Source: Anaerolineae bacterium (GTDB lineage: Bacteria; Chloroflexota; Anaerolineae; JAFGEY01). Taken from it: a stretch of DNA of 13,515 nucleotides. Both the position numbers and the translations under genes were made by a program. The notes below the pieces were generated by a model, which saw nothing but the letters and a program-made list of their open reading frames with translations, did no database searches and had not been told where the DNA came from. How positions within the stretch are numbered: the first letter of the stretch is position 1; the number at the start of each line of letters is the position of its first letter. The stretch lies in NCBI GenBank assembly GCA_016931365.1, contig JAFGEY010000325.1:1-13515 (forward strand), in the 5' to 3' direction. Below are positions 1-5,933 of this stretch, piece by piece.

Positions 1-452
1 AACACCAGCGCTTCGCGCGCGCGCGGCCAGGCCGGATCGATCGCTTTGGCGCCCAGCAGGCCGGTCTCTTCGCTGGTCGAAAAGGCGACCTCCAGCGCGG
101 GGTGGCGGCCCTGTTCGTGCAGCAGGGCCAGCGCTTCCAGGATCACGGCAATGCCGGATTTGTCATCGCTGCCCAGGATGGTCGCGCCGTCGCTGCGCAT
201 GACGCCGTCGGCGACGACGGGTTTGATGCCCGCGCCGGGCACGGTGTCCATGTGCGCGCTGAGCAGGGTGTACGGGCCGCCGGCCTCCCAGCGGGCCAGC
301 ACATTGCCCGCCGCGTCGACGGTGACGTCCAGGGCCAGCGCGCGCAGCCGGCGGGCCAATTCAGCGCTGATTTCGGCTTCTTGCCCGGAGGGGCTGTCGA
401 TTTGGACGAGTTCGATCAAGGTGTTGACCAGGCGTTCGCGGTTGAGCGGCAT
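1..452 (-). CDS. M20-family metallopeptidase (PepT-like), C-terminus outside window
   Basis: The N-terminal 150 residues of a zinc-dependent peptidase of the M20 family, closest in look to tripeptide-aminopeptidase (PepT-like) members, cytosolic and probably cleaving short peptides or acyl-amino acids. The frame stays open to the window edge, so the C-terminal part is missing. Visible family motifs are SAHMDTVPG (metal ligands H67 and D69), the DGATILGSDDKSG stretch (bridging Asp near residue 96) and FSTSEETGLLGA (general base and metal-ligand Glu pair at 128-129). These are the correct motifs in the correct order for M20. The ATG at 452-450 is preceded by a strong AGGAGG ribosome binding site, which fixes the start. 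It lies 113 nt downstream of the PAP2 gene on the same strand and may be read through from that operon, although a hairpin lies between them. The exact substrate cannot be told from this half; M42 is a less likely alternative. Confidence 0.87.
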   Translation of the reverse strand, partial: MPLNRERLVNTLIELVQIDSPSGQEAEISAELARRLRALALDVTVDAAGNVLARWEAGGPYTLLSAHMDTVPGAGIKPVVADGVMRSDGATILGSDDKSGIAVILEALALLHEQGRHPALEVAFSTSEETGLLGAKAIDPAWPRAREALV

Positions 453-510
453 CGATCCTCCTTGTGTAATAGCAACTGCCCGGCCGCAAGGTATAAGCGT
501 TGGTCGAGTA

Positions 511-532
511 GCCGCCGCGCTTTTTCGGCGGC
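511..532. repeat. GC-rich inverted repeat between PAP2 and peptidase genes
   Basis: A perfect 7-bp inverted repeat, GCCGCCG and CGGCGGC, is separated by 8 bases that include a run of five T on the plus strand. It lies in the 113-bp gap between two same-strand genes. Neither strand has a T-tract after the stem, so it is not a standard intrinsic terminator. It could be an mRNA processing or stability hairpin that separates the operon from the peptidase gene. Confidence 0.45.
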
Positions 533-565
533 GTATCGAGACCAGGCAGGTTGAGCAGTTACCGG

Positions 566-1081
566 CTATAAAGCAATCCTCAAGACAACAGTCGCCCCCG
601 CCGCGCCGATGGCCAGCCCGGCGATCACGTCGCTCAGGTAATGCACGCCGACCAGCACGCGGCACAAGGCGACCAGCAGCGCCAGCGCCCAGGCGGGTAG
701 AGTCAGTGGAGGCGCCCACGCACTGACGATGACAGCGATGGCCGCCATTCTGGTGGCGTGGCCCGAAGGGAACGAGTAGCGGTCGTGCTTGCTGGTGTAA
801 AACTGGGTCAGTTCTTGCGGGCGGCGGCGGCGCACCGTATACTTGACCAGCGTCGAGAGGCCGTTGGAAAGCAGCACCGCCGCCAATGCGTTCAGCGTGA
901 TCCCGCGTATAAAAGGGGCGCCAAAGGCCAATAAAAATCCGCCCACGGCAAGCCAGAACAGCCCGTCGCCAAGGTGTGCGCCGGCGGCCGGCAGCCAGCG
1001 CCAGGGCGAGGTGAGCGGCAGAGTCAGCCGTTCGCTCAGCGAGCGATCCAGCCCGTTCAGGCGGCGCAGCCAATCGATCAC
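566..1081 (-). CDS. PAP2-superfamily membrane phosphatase
   Basis: A 171-residue integral-membrane phosphatase of the PAP2 (type 2 phosphatidic acid phosphatase) superfamily. Members dephosphorylate lipid phosphates or polyprenyl pyrophosphates, usually on the outer face of the cytoplasmic membrane. All three signature motifs are present: K80 followed by six residues and R87-P88 (KYTVRRRRP), PSGH at 105-108, and R141 ... H147 ... D151 (CRVLVGVHYLSD). The usual Ser before the motif-3 Arg is Cys here. Hydrophobic segments lie near 41-56, 60-78, 112-123, 130-145 and 153-170. The start is the GTG at 1081, whose GTGA overlaps the stop of the nucleotidyltransferase gene by 4 nt. The same frame stays open much further upstream, but only as a shadow of that neighbour. 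Translational coupling is likely. The substrate is unknown; a phosphorylated lipid linked to the upstream nucleotidyltransferase is a reasonable inference. Confidence 0.9.
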   Translation of the reverse strand: MIDWLRRLNGLDRSLSERLTLPLTSPWRWLPAAGAHLGDGLFWLAVGGFLLAFGAPFIRGITLNALAAVLLSNGLSTLVKYTVRRRRPQELTQFYTSKHDRYSFPSGHATRMAAIAVIVSAWAPPLTLPAWALALLVALCRVLVGVHYLSDVIAGLAIGAAGATVVLRIAL

Positions 1082-1923
1082 CGGGCAAACGTCTCTTGCT
1101 GATCGGCATTTGCCGCGGCATTGGCCGCGGCATTGGCCGCGGCGTATGCCGCGCGCACCACGTCGAGGTGGTGCGGTTTGTCCACATCCATGGCCAGTTC
1201 GGCATAGGGGCTGATCACCACCTTGCCGGTGAATTCGAGCACCTTTTCGACGCGCCGCTCGACCTGGGCGATGGTCAGGCGGCGGATCATAAAGAGGAAC
1301 ACCGTGTCCAGCCCGACAAAGCTGAGCTGCCGCCAGAACGACTTGCGCTGGCCGATGATCTCGTCCAGTTTGCCCAGATTGCCCTCGACGACTGCCGTGC
1401 GCACCACGTTGATGTCGCCGCCGGCATAACGCTTGCCCTCGATGGGGACAAAGGTCCGCCCGGAGCCGGGAAAAGCGCGCTCCATCACGCTTTGCTCGAC
1501 AATGTTGTAGCAAAAATCTGCGTCGTAGGCCAGGCACTGATCGAGCATCCCGTCGACGATCTGCGGGGTGATCAAGGGTACGTCGGAGGATGCGGCGATC
1601 AAGCGCTCGCTGATTTCGCCGGTCGACTGGAGGTATTCGACGCCGGCCTTGCCGTTGCCAAGCATACTGCCTGTATCGGGCAAAAAAGTCACGTCCGGGC
1701 CGAACGAAGGGCGGTGCTCCGGCCCAAGCCCGACGACGACCACGCGCCGCACCCGGTCCGAGCCGCGCAGGGCATCGACGACGTGCGCCAGCAGGGTCTT
1801 GCCGCCCACCTCGATCAGGGCCTTGCGCGGCGCGGCGCGACCCATCGCATCGGCGGCATAGGCCAGCAGGTCCGCGTCGCGGGCGGGATCGCCCCCGGCG
1901 GTGACAATGGCATCGAGCATCAT
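1078..1923 (-). CDS. MobA-like NTP transferase (GT-A fold nucleotidyltransferase)
   Basis: A 281-residue cytosolic protein with the N-terminal signature of MobA-like and sugar-phosphate nucleotidyltransferases. It shows AIVTAGGDPARD at 5-16 (the nucleotide-binding loop, with an unusually long insert), then RKALIEVGGKTLLAHVVDAL around 33-52 with the conserved Lys. SSDVPLIT near 112-119 holds the metal-binding Asp. The family transfers a nucleotidyl group from an NTP to a phosphorylated sugar, polyol or cofactor; which one cannot be told here. The C-terminus ends in an Ala/Asn repeat (AAAN three times) encoded by a 12-bp tandem repeat. The start is the first of two consecutive ATGs at 1923, preceded by GGAGG. 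It overlaps the upstream gene's stop by 4 nt and the downstream PAP2 start by 4 nt, so all three genes are one operon. It is probably not true MobA, because no molybdenum-cofactor genes are nearby. Confidence 0.82.
   Translation of the reverse strand: MMLDAIVTAGGDPARDADLLAYAADAMGRAAPRKALIEVGGKTLLAHVVDALRGSDRVRRVVVVGLGPEHRPSFGPDVTFLPDTGSMLGNGKAGVEYLQSTGEISERLIAASSDVPLITPQIVDGMLDQCLAYDADFCYNIVEQSVMERAFPGSGRTFVPIEGKRYAGGDINVVRTAVVEGNLGKLDEIIGQRKSFWRQLSFVGLDTVFLFMIRRLTIAQVERRVEKVLEFTGKVVISPYAELAMDVDKPHHLDVVRAAYAAANAAANAAANADQQETFAR
1108..1143 (-). repeat. 12-bp tandem repeat, three units, inside the NTP transferase gene
   Basis: Three head-to-tail 12-bp units, at 1108-1119, 1120-1131 and 1132-1143, have the plus-strand sequence ATTGGCCGCGGC; the first unit differs by one base. 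Read on the minus strand each encodes Ala-Ala-Ala-Asn, making the C-terminal tail of the nucleotidyltransferase. Because the unit is a multiple of three, gain or loss of units would keep the frame and the coupled PAP2 start. Confidence 0.85.
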
Positions 1924-2828
1924 CGTTCCCCCTCCAATTTTTCGATCGTTGGCGTGTAATCGAGCTGCACGAGCATCTCCTGGATTTCTTGCTCGGTCAG
2001 CGGGCGGCCCCGGCCGGCCAGCGCGACCAGTGTGGCTTCCATCACGTTGGTGCCAAAGGAGCGGCCCTCAAAACGGGGTGTGGTGGTGACGAGGTAGGCG
2101 ATCCCGCGCCGGCGTAAAAACTGCACGTCGTCCGGGGTGGTGGTGTTGGTGACGACCACCTTGCCATCCATCCCCTCCGGCATGTGGCGCTTGACATAGT
2201 GGAAATCTCCGGCAATCACCGACGCCCAGCGATAATATTTGATCCATTTGGGCGTTACCTCGGATTGCTTGTCGCCGGTGGGGTAAATCCATTCAAAGGG
2301 CAGGCGGGTGAAAACCGGCATCAGGACGCGCGCCAGCACGCGCACGGTTTTGAGCGAGTGCAAAGGAAAGGGCAGGCCGAGGCTGAACATCAGGTCGCCG
2401 ATGACGACCCGATAGCCGGCCTCAAAGGCCGATTGGGCCAGCCCGTAGCGGTCGATGGCCGAAGTGGCCAGGCAGGTTTTGGGCGAGATATGCTCGCCGA
2501 TGTGCTGCTCGACAAATTGCATGGCCCGGCGTTCCAGGGTGTGCTTGAGGCCGCCGCCATCGACCACCGGCGTGCGTTTCGCCCCGGCGACCATGCGCTG
2601 CATCTGCGGAAAAGAATAGTACCGGCCGGCCACGCGCAGGCCCACATCCGTCCCGCCGACGCCAAAGGCATCGACCTGGCCGTCCAGTTCGGCATACAAT
2701 TGGGCTGCTTTGGCGATGTCGCCGTCGGTGCCGACGCGCTCGATCTGCACCGGCTGGCCCAATAATTCGACTTGCACGCGGTGATCGCGCTTGCTGCTGC
2801 CAATGCTGATGCTGACCACACGTTTCAT
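1920..2828 (-). CDS. Conserved protein of the family often labelled quinate 5-dehydrogenase; function uncertain
   Basis: A 302-residue cytosolic protein beginning MKRVVSISIGSSKRDHRV. The opening and blocks such as VDAFGVGGTD, TPVVDGGGLKHTLERR, GDLMFSLGLPFPL, PFEWIYPTGDKQ, VIAGDFHYVKRHMP and TTTPRFEGRSFGTNVMEA match, from memory, a conserved family common in Chloroflexota and some Firmicutes that databases tend to name 'quinate 5-dehydrogenase'. I see no clear Rossmann dinucleotide-binding fingerprint, so that name should be treated as unproven. The start is the ATG at 2828, preceded by AGGAGG at good spacing; a longer open frame to 2978 has no such site and crosses the promoter. It is the first gene of the operon and overlaps the nucleotidyltransferase start by 4 nt (ATGA). 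Tight coupling to an NTP transferase and a PAP2 phosphatase suggests a shared pathway, perhaps in lipid or polyol metabolism. That link is inference. Confidence 0.78.
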   Translation of the reverse strand: MKRVVSISIGSSKRDHRVQVELLGQPVQIERVGTDGDIAKAAQLYAELDGQVDAFGVGGTDVGLRVAGRYYSFPQMQRMVAGAKRTPVVDGGGLKHTLERRAMQFVEQHIGEHISPKTCLATSAIDRYGLAQSAFEAGYRVVIGDLMFSLGLPFPLHSLKTVRVLARVLMPVFTRLPFEWIYPTGDKQSEVTPKWIKYYRWASVIAGDFHYVKRHMPEGMDGKVVVTNTTTPDDVQFLRRRGIAYLVTTTPRFEGRSFGTNVMEATLVALAGRGRPLTEQEIQEMLVQLDYTPTIEKLEGER

Positions 2829-2888
2829 GCCGGCCTCCTTTGTCAGTGGAAACACAGTAAGGATTGGCGAGGTACGAGGCTGCGGCAT

Positions 2889-2916
2889 ATTATACTCCCG
2901 GCGGGGGAAAAGACAA
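2889..2916 (-). promoter_or_regulatory. Predicted sigma-70-type promoter of the three-gene operon
   Basis: On the minus strand a perfect -10 box TATAAT (2894-2889) is preceded after 16 bp by TTGTCT (2916-2911), which matches TTGACA at four of six positions. Transcription would start near 2882, giving a leader of about 54 nt before the ATG at 2828. The -35 box touches the left end of the 20-bp inverted repeat. Confidence 0.6.
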
Positions 2917-3022
2917 AGTAGGGGCGAAGCATCCCCAGACAGAGCTTGCTGATTGAGCCAGGTTCTATCATGCTTCACTACAGGTCAACGAACCACGCAC
3001 AAGGGATGCTTCGCCCCTACTT
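2916..3022. repeat. MITE-like element with perfect 20-bp terminal inverted repeats
   Basis: The left arm 2916-2935 (AAGTAGGGGCGAAGCATCCC) is the exact reverse complement of the right arm 3003-3022. A 67-bp, non-coding-looking spacer lies between them, so the unit is 107 bp. It fills most of the gap between the NACHT gene's stop and the operon promoter. Small GGGGCGAAGCAT-type inverted repeats look like non-autonomous mobile or dispersed repeats. I see no target-site duplication and no transposase. As RNA it could also form a long stem, which might end or stabilise the NACHT transcript. Confidence 0.7.
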
Positions 3023-3051
3023 GCTGCGCCCAGAACCCAGAAAAACAGAAT

Positions 3052-5772
3052 TCAGGAACCAGAAATGGAGATGGGGGAGACGCACCGAAACCCGTTGCGG
3101 CTGAACGAGTAGTCTGGGGAGCTCCCGCGGCGGGCGGCGCAGCGAGCGTGGCCTAGATCGTGGCCCCACGACCCGCCACGCACCACACGGCGACTTTGCT
3201 CCTTATCATACCACGAGTCCGTCCACTCCCACACGTTGCCGGCCATGTCCGCGCAGCCGTAGGGGCTGTCGCCGTCCGGCGAGAATTGTCCAACCGGTGT
3301 CGTACCGCCGATGCCGGATTCGTGCGTATTGCACAGGCCCTCTTTCCATCCGTCGCCCCAGGGATACTCGCGGCCATCCGCGCTGCGCGCGGCCTTTTCC
3401 CACTGCGCCTCTGTAGGCAGTGTTTTGCTCGCCCATTTGGCGTAGGCGCTGGCGTCGTGCCAGGAGACATTGACCACCGGATGCAGCGACTTGCCCTCGG
3501 GATAGGTGCCACTTTTCCAATGGCTGGGTATGTTATGCTTGGTCGCATCGACAAATTGCTTATACTGCACGTTGGTGACAGGATATTTGTCGATGCAAAA
3601 TTCATCAACATGCTTGGGTTCTTTATTATCACCCATCAAGAACTTGCCTGCCGGAATCAGAATCAGCATTTTGTCGAGTGCCTTAGCCAGCCCCGTTTCA
3701 GCGCGTTCAAATCCGGCAGCATCAAGTTTTCCTCGCAATTGTTCAATGATGTGCTCAGAGCCCCAGACATTGAACAAAACAGCAATAGCCTCTATTGACG
3801 AACCTTCTTTATTTACACCGTCGACCAACTGCGTTATCACGCGCTCGCGCAACGTCTCATTCTGCTGCCTGGCCATCTCACCCAACGCCCACAGCGCCGC
3901 CTCGCGCCGCTGCGGGTCGTCGCGGGCGATGGCCAGGAAAAAGCCCACGCTGTCCTCGCCGGCGATCTGGGCCAGCACCTCGCCCATGCGCAAAAACAAC
4001 GGCCCCTCGCAGCGGCCAAACTGCGCTTGCAGCAGGCGGATCACCTGTTCCCGCGCGTGCTGCTCGACGCGCACCGCTTCGGCCACGCAGCGCCCGGCCA
4101 GCAGCAGGTGAGCGCAGTCGGCGTCGTCTCTGTCCAGCAGCGCATCGACCACCGGCGTCGCATCGGCCATCCCCGCGTAGAGCAGGGTCGCCTCCTGCCA
4201 CCACTCATCGCCCAGATTTGCCATCAGCACCGGCTGCAAGGCCGGTTCATCGGCCAGTTCTTGCGCACACAGGTACTCCTGGAAGGTCAGGTGCGACCAG
4301 CCGTACTGTCCCAGCCCCACTTCGACCAACAGGCCGCTGCGCTCCTTGATCTCGTCGACAAATTCGCCCGCGTCTTCCGCCTTGCCGCCCACGCGGGGCA
4401 GCAGTTCGCCGATGCGTTGGACCAGCTCGCGGCGGGCGATCTCGCGCCGTTTTTCACGGTGCATCTCAAAGGCCAGCGGCTGCAGGATGGCCTGTTTCTC
4501 GCGCGGCGAGAGGGTGCTGACCAGGCCTTTGGCCTCATCCCAGTGCCCCAGCAGCACCTGGACGCACTCGTCGTAGAGGTCGACCCGGCGCTTGGGCAAG
4601 GTGGCCCGGTAGCGATGCACCAGCGCAATGATCGACAACAGCAGCGGGTTGACCGCCAGACGGCGGATCGCCTCGTTGGCCTCGATGGCGGCGACGAGGT
4701 CAGTGCTTGCCTGCTGCGCCCGCCGGCGCACCTCGGCATTGTCCTCGCCCCGCGCGGCTATTTCGACGGCCAGGCACCAGTTGCGGGCAAACTGCCGGAT
4801 GTCCTGCGCCCCAAAGTCCTGCACGTGCAGGACGGCAAAGCCGTTGCTCAGCGGCGTCGAGTCGTAGCCCGGCGGGCGCGAGGTGACGATGTAGCGGTTC
4901 TCGGGATAGACGGCGACCAGCCGATCCACCCACTCGGACATCTGGCGGCGCTCCGTTTCGTCGGCGACTTCATCCAGGCCATCGAGCATCACCAGGCAGC
5001 GCCCCCGGCGCAGCGCATGTTCAAAAAAGCCGGGTTTGGGTGTGATCCCCAGTTCGGCGTACAAGCGGTCGAGGTAATCGGGCAGCTTGCCGCTGTCGCC
5101 GTCCAGCACGTCTTTGAGCCGGCGCAGCGGCACATAGATCGGCAGGCGTTTCTCTTTCAGCCCCAGACGGGCTTGGGCTTGCCCTCGGGCATAGGTCAGG
5201 GTCAGAAAAGCCAGCAGCGTGCTCTTGCCCGTGCCCGGCCCGCCGAGGATCGCCAGCCGTTGATGCTGTTTCATCACCTCGCCGGCGCTTTGGGGTGGGT
5301 GTGTGGTCTGGGTCCAGATGTCATCCGGCGTCCGCGTGCTGAGTGAGACATAGATGTGCTCCAACTCGACGGTGACTTTGGCCAGGTTGCGCAGCCCACG
5401 GATGTTCAGGGCGCGGTAGGCTTCGATCAGGTGAGCCAGGTAGCGGCGGCGGAATCCCCAGCCGGAGCCGAGTTTGCCCAGCCAGTCGGCGACGAGTTTT
5501 CCCAGTTGCGTCGAGATCTGCTCCCAGAATTTCGCAAGGATGACGCCGAACACCAAGGCAATAACCGCGACGATGATATTGTCGCCATACTCGCTCCAAA
5601 AGGTCTTGGGCGCAGGCGGCACACTGGGCGTGGCCGTCACAACGACAATCTGAGGAATGGGCGTGGCCGTGACCACGACCGGCGTCAGCGTGGGGTCTTG
5701 GGCCAGCGCCGCACTGCTCACCAGGATCAACAGCGTGATGATGATCGGGCCAAGTAGGGCTGCTTTTTTCAT
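3052..5772 (-). CDS. Membrane-anchored NACHT NTPase with C-terminal FGE-sulfatase-like domain
   Basis: A 906-residue STAND-type ATPase. In order: a hydrophobic signal or anchor segment at 5-20 with an ALAQ cleavage-like site at 22-25; a Thr/Val/Pro-rich linker at 26-56 with two VVVTATP copies; a second membrane helix at about 65-81; and a NACHT domain with Walker A GGPGTGKST (177-185), Walker B CLVMLDGLDE (259-268) and TSRPPGY (297-303). The NACHT C-terminal motif SHLTFQEYLCAQEL (493-506) is followed by a HEAT-like helical region at about 510-650 and an FGE-sulfatase/SUMF1-like domain (702-899: IPAGKFLMGD, PVTNVQY, LPTEAQWEKAAR, GNVWEW, RGGSW, NGFRC). The likely topology is N-in, a short external loop, and the NTPase inside. 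The FGE active-site cysteines after RGGS appear absent. The start ATG at 5772 follows AGGAGG. NACHT proteins act as oligomerising sensors in signalling, cell death or phage defence; the role here is inference. Confidence 0.9.
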   Translation of the reverse strand: MKKAALLGPIIITLLILVSSAALAQDPTLTPVVVTATPIPQIVVVTATPSVPPAPKTFWSEYGDNIIVAVIALVFGVILAKFWEQISTQLGKLVADWLGKLGSGWGFRRRYLAHLIEAYRALNIRGLRNLAKVTVELEHIYVSLSTRTPDDIWTQTTHPPQSAGEVMKQHQRLAILGGPGTGKSTLLAFLTLTYARGQAQARLGLKEKRLPIYVPLRRLKDVLDGDSGKLPDYLDRLYAELGITPKPGFFEHALRRGRCLVMLDGLDEVADETERRQMSEWVDRLVAVYPENRYIVTSRPPGYDSTPLSNGFAVLHVQDFGAQDIRQFARNWCLAVEIAARGEDNAEVRRRAQQASTDLVAAIEANEAIRRLAVNPLLLSIIALVHRYRATLPKRRVDLYDECVQVLLGHWDEAKGLVSTLSPREKQAILQPLAFEMHREKRREIARRELVQRIGELLPRVGGKAEDAGEFVDEIKERSGLLVEVGLGQYGWSHLTFQEYLCAQELADEPALQPVLMANLGDEWWQEATLLYAGMADATPVVDALLDRDDADCAHLLLAGRCVAEAVRVEQHAREQVIRLLQAQFGRCEGPLFLRMGEVLAQIAGEDSVGFFLAIARDDPQRREAALWALGEMARQQNETLRERVITQLVDGVNKEGSSIEAIAVLFNVWGSEHIIEQLRGKLDAAGFERAETGLAKALDKMLILIPAGKFLMGDNKEPKHVDEFCIDKYPVTNVQYKQFVDATKHNIPSHWKSGTYPEGKSLHPVVNVSWHDASAYAKWASKTLPTEAQWEKAARSADGREYPWGDGWKEGLCNTHESGIGGTTPVGQFSPDGDSPYGCADMAGNVWEWTDSWYDKEQSRRVVRGGSWGHDLGHARCAARRGSSPDYSFSRNGFRCVSPISISGS

Positions 5773-5831
5773 CAATCCTCCTGCGCTCGATAGCACATTC
5801 TTTTGTGGGAAGATGGGGTGATCTATGTCTT

Positions 5832-5860
5832 TTTGTACCACACAGTGTGGATTCTGTCAA
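5832..5860 (-). promoter_or_regulatory. Predicted promoter of the NACHT gene with palindromic operator candidate
   Basis: On the minus strand a consensus TTGACA (5860-5855) is followed after 17 bp by TACAAA (5837-5832), four of six matches to TATAAT. The spacer carries the palindrome CCACACAGTGTGG (5838-5850), with perfect 6-bp arms around one central base. A protein bound there would block RNA polymerase. The leader to the ATG at 5772 would be about 54 nt. Confidence 0.58.
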
Positions 5861-5885
5861 TGTGTGTGAGAGCAACATTCATTTT

Positions 5886-5927
5886 TCAGCCCCGGCTGAT
5901 TGTCTGTCTCAAATTTTGTGGTATACT
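5886..5927 (+). promoter_or_regulatory. Predicted mutY promoter, apparently leaderless, with upstream palindrome
   Basis: TTGTCT (5900-5905) and TATACT (5922-5927) are separated by 16 bp. The mutY ATG at 5934 lies where transcription would be expected to start, and no purine-rich ribosome binding site precedes it, so the transcript is probably leaderless. Directly upstream of the -35 box is the palindrome TCAGCCCCGGCTGA (5886-5899, 6-bp arms, 2-bp centre), a possible regulator site. Confidence 0.55.
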
Positions 5928-5933
5928 TTGCTT

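Noticed and set aside
1082..1537. N-terminal extension of the PAP2 protein to a 323-residue form
   Set aside because: The extension is an arginine-rich out-of-frame reading of the nucleotidyltransferase gene; the GTG at 1081 with its GTGA overlap is the natural start.
1096..1959. Plus-strand open frame (287 codons) opposite the NTP transferase
   Set aside because: It spans the overlap junctions of the operon and has no motif; the opposite strand has clear family signatures and ribosome binding sites.
1920..2828. Naming the first operon gene as a shikimate/quinate dehydrogenase with a gene symbol
   Set aside because: No dinucleotide-binding fingerprint is visible; the label rests on remembered database names only.
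2829..2978. Upstream in-frame extension of the first operon protein by 50 residues
   Set aside because: It crosses the TATAAT promoter and the inverted-repeat arm, while AGGAGG lies directly before the internal ATG at 2828.
2953..3156. 67-codon plus-strand open frame over the inverted-repeat spacer
   Set aside because: It runs through a repeat arm and into the antisense 3' end of the NACHT gene, with no ribosome binding site or motif.
4027..5346. Long open frame (439 codons) antisense to the NACHT gene
   Set aside because: No recognisable domain and low-complexity composition. It mirrors the codon bias of the GC-rich NACHT gene, which has clear motifs along the same stretch.
5805..5933. Upstream in-frame start of MutY adding 43 residues
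   Set aside because: The added sequence has no MutY similarity, contains the predicted promoter and overlaps the divergent control region.
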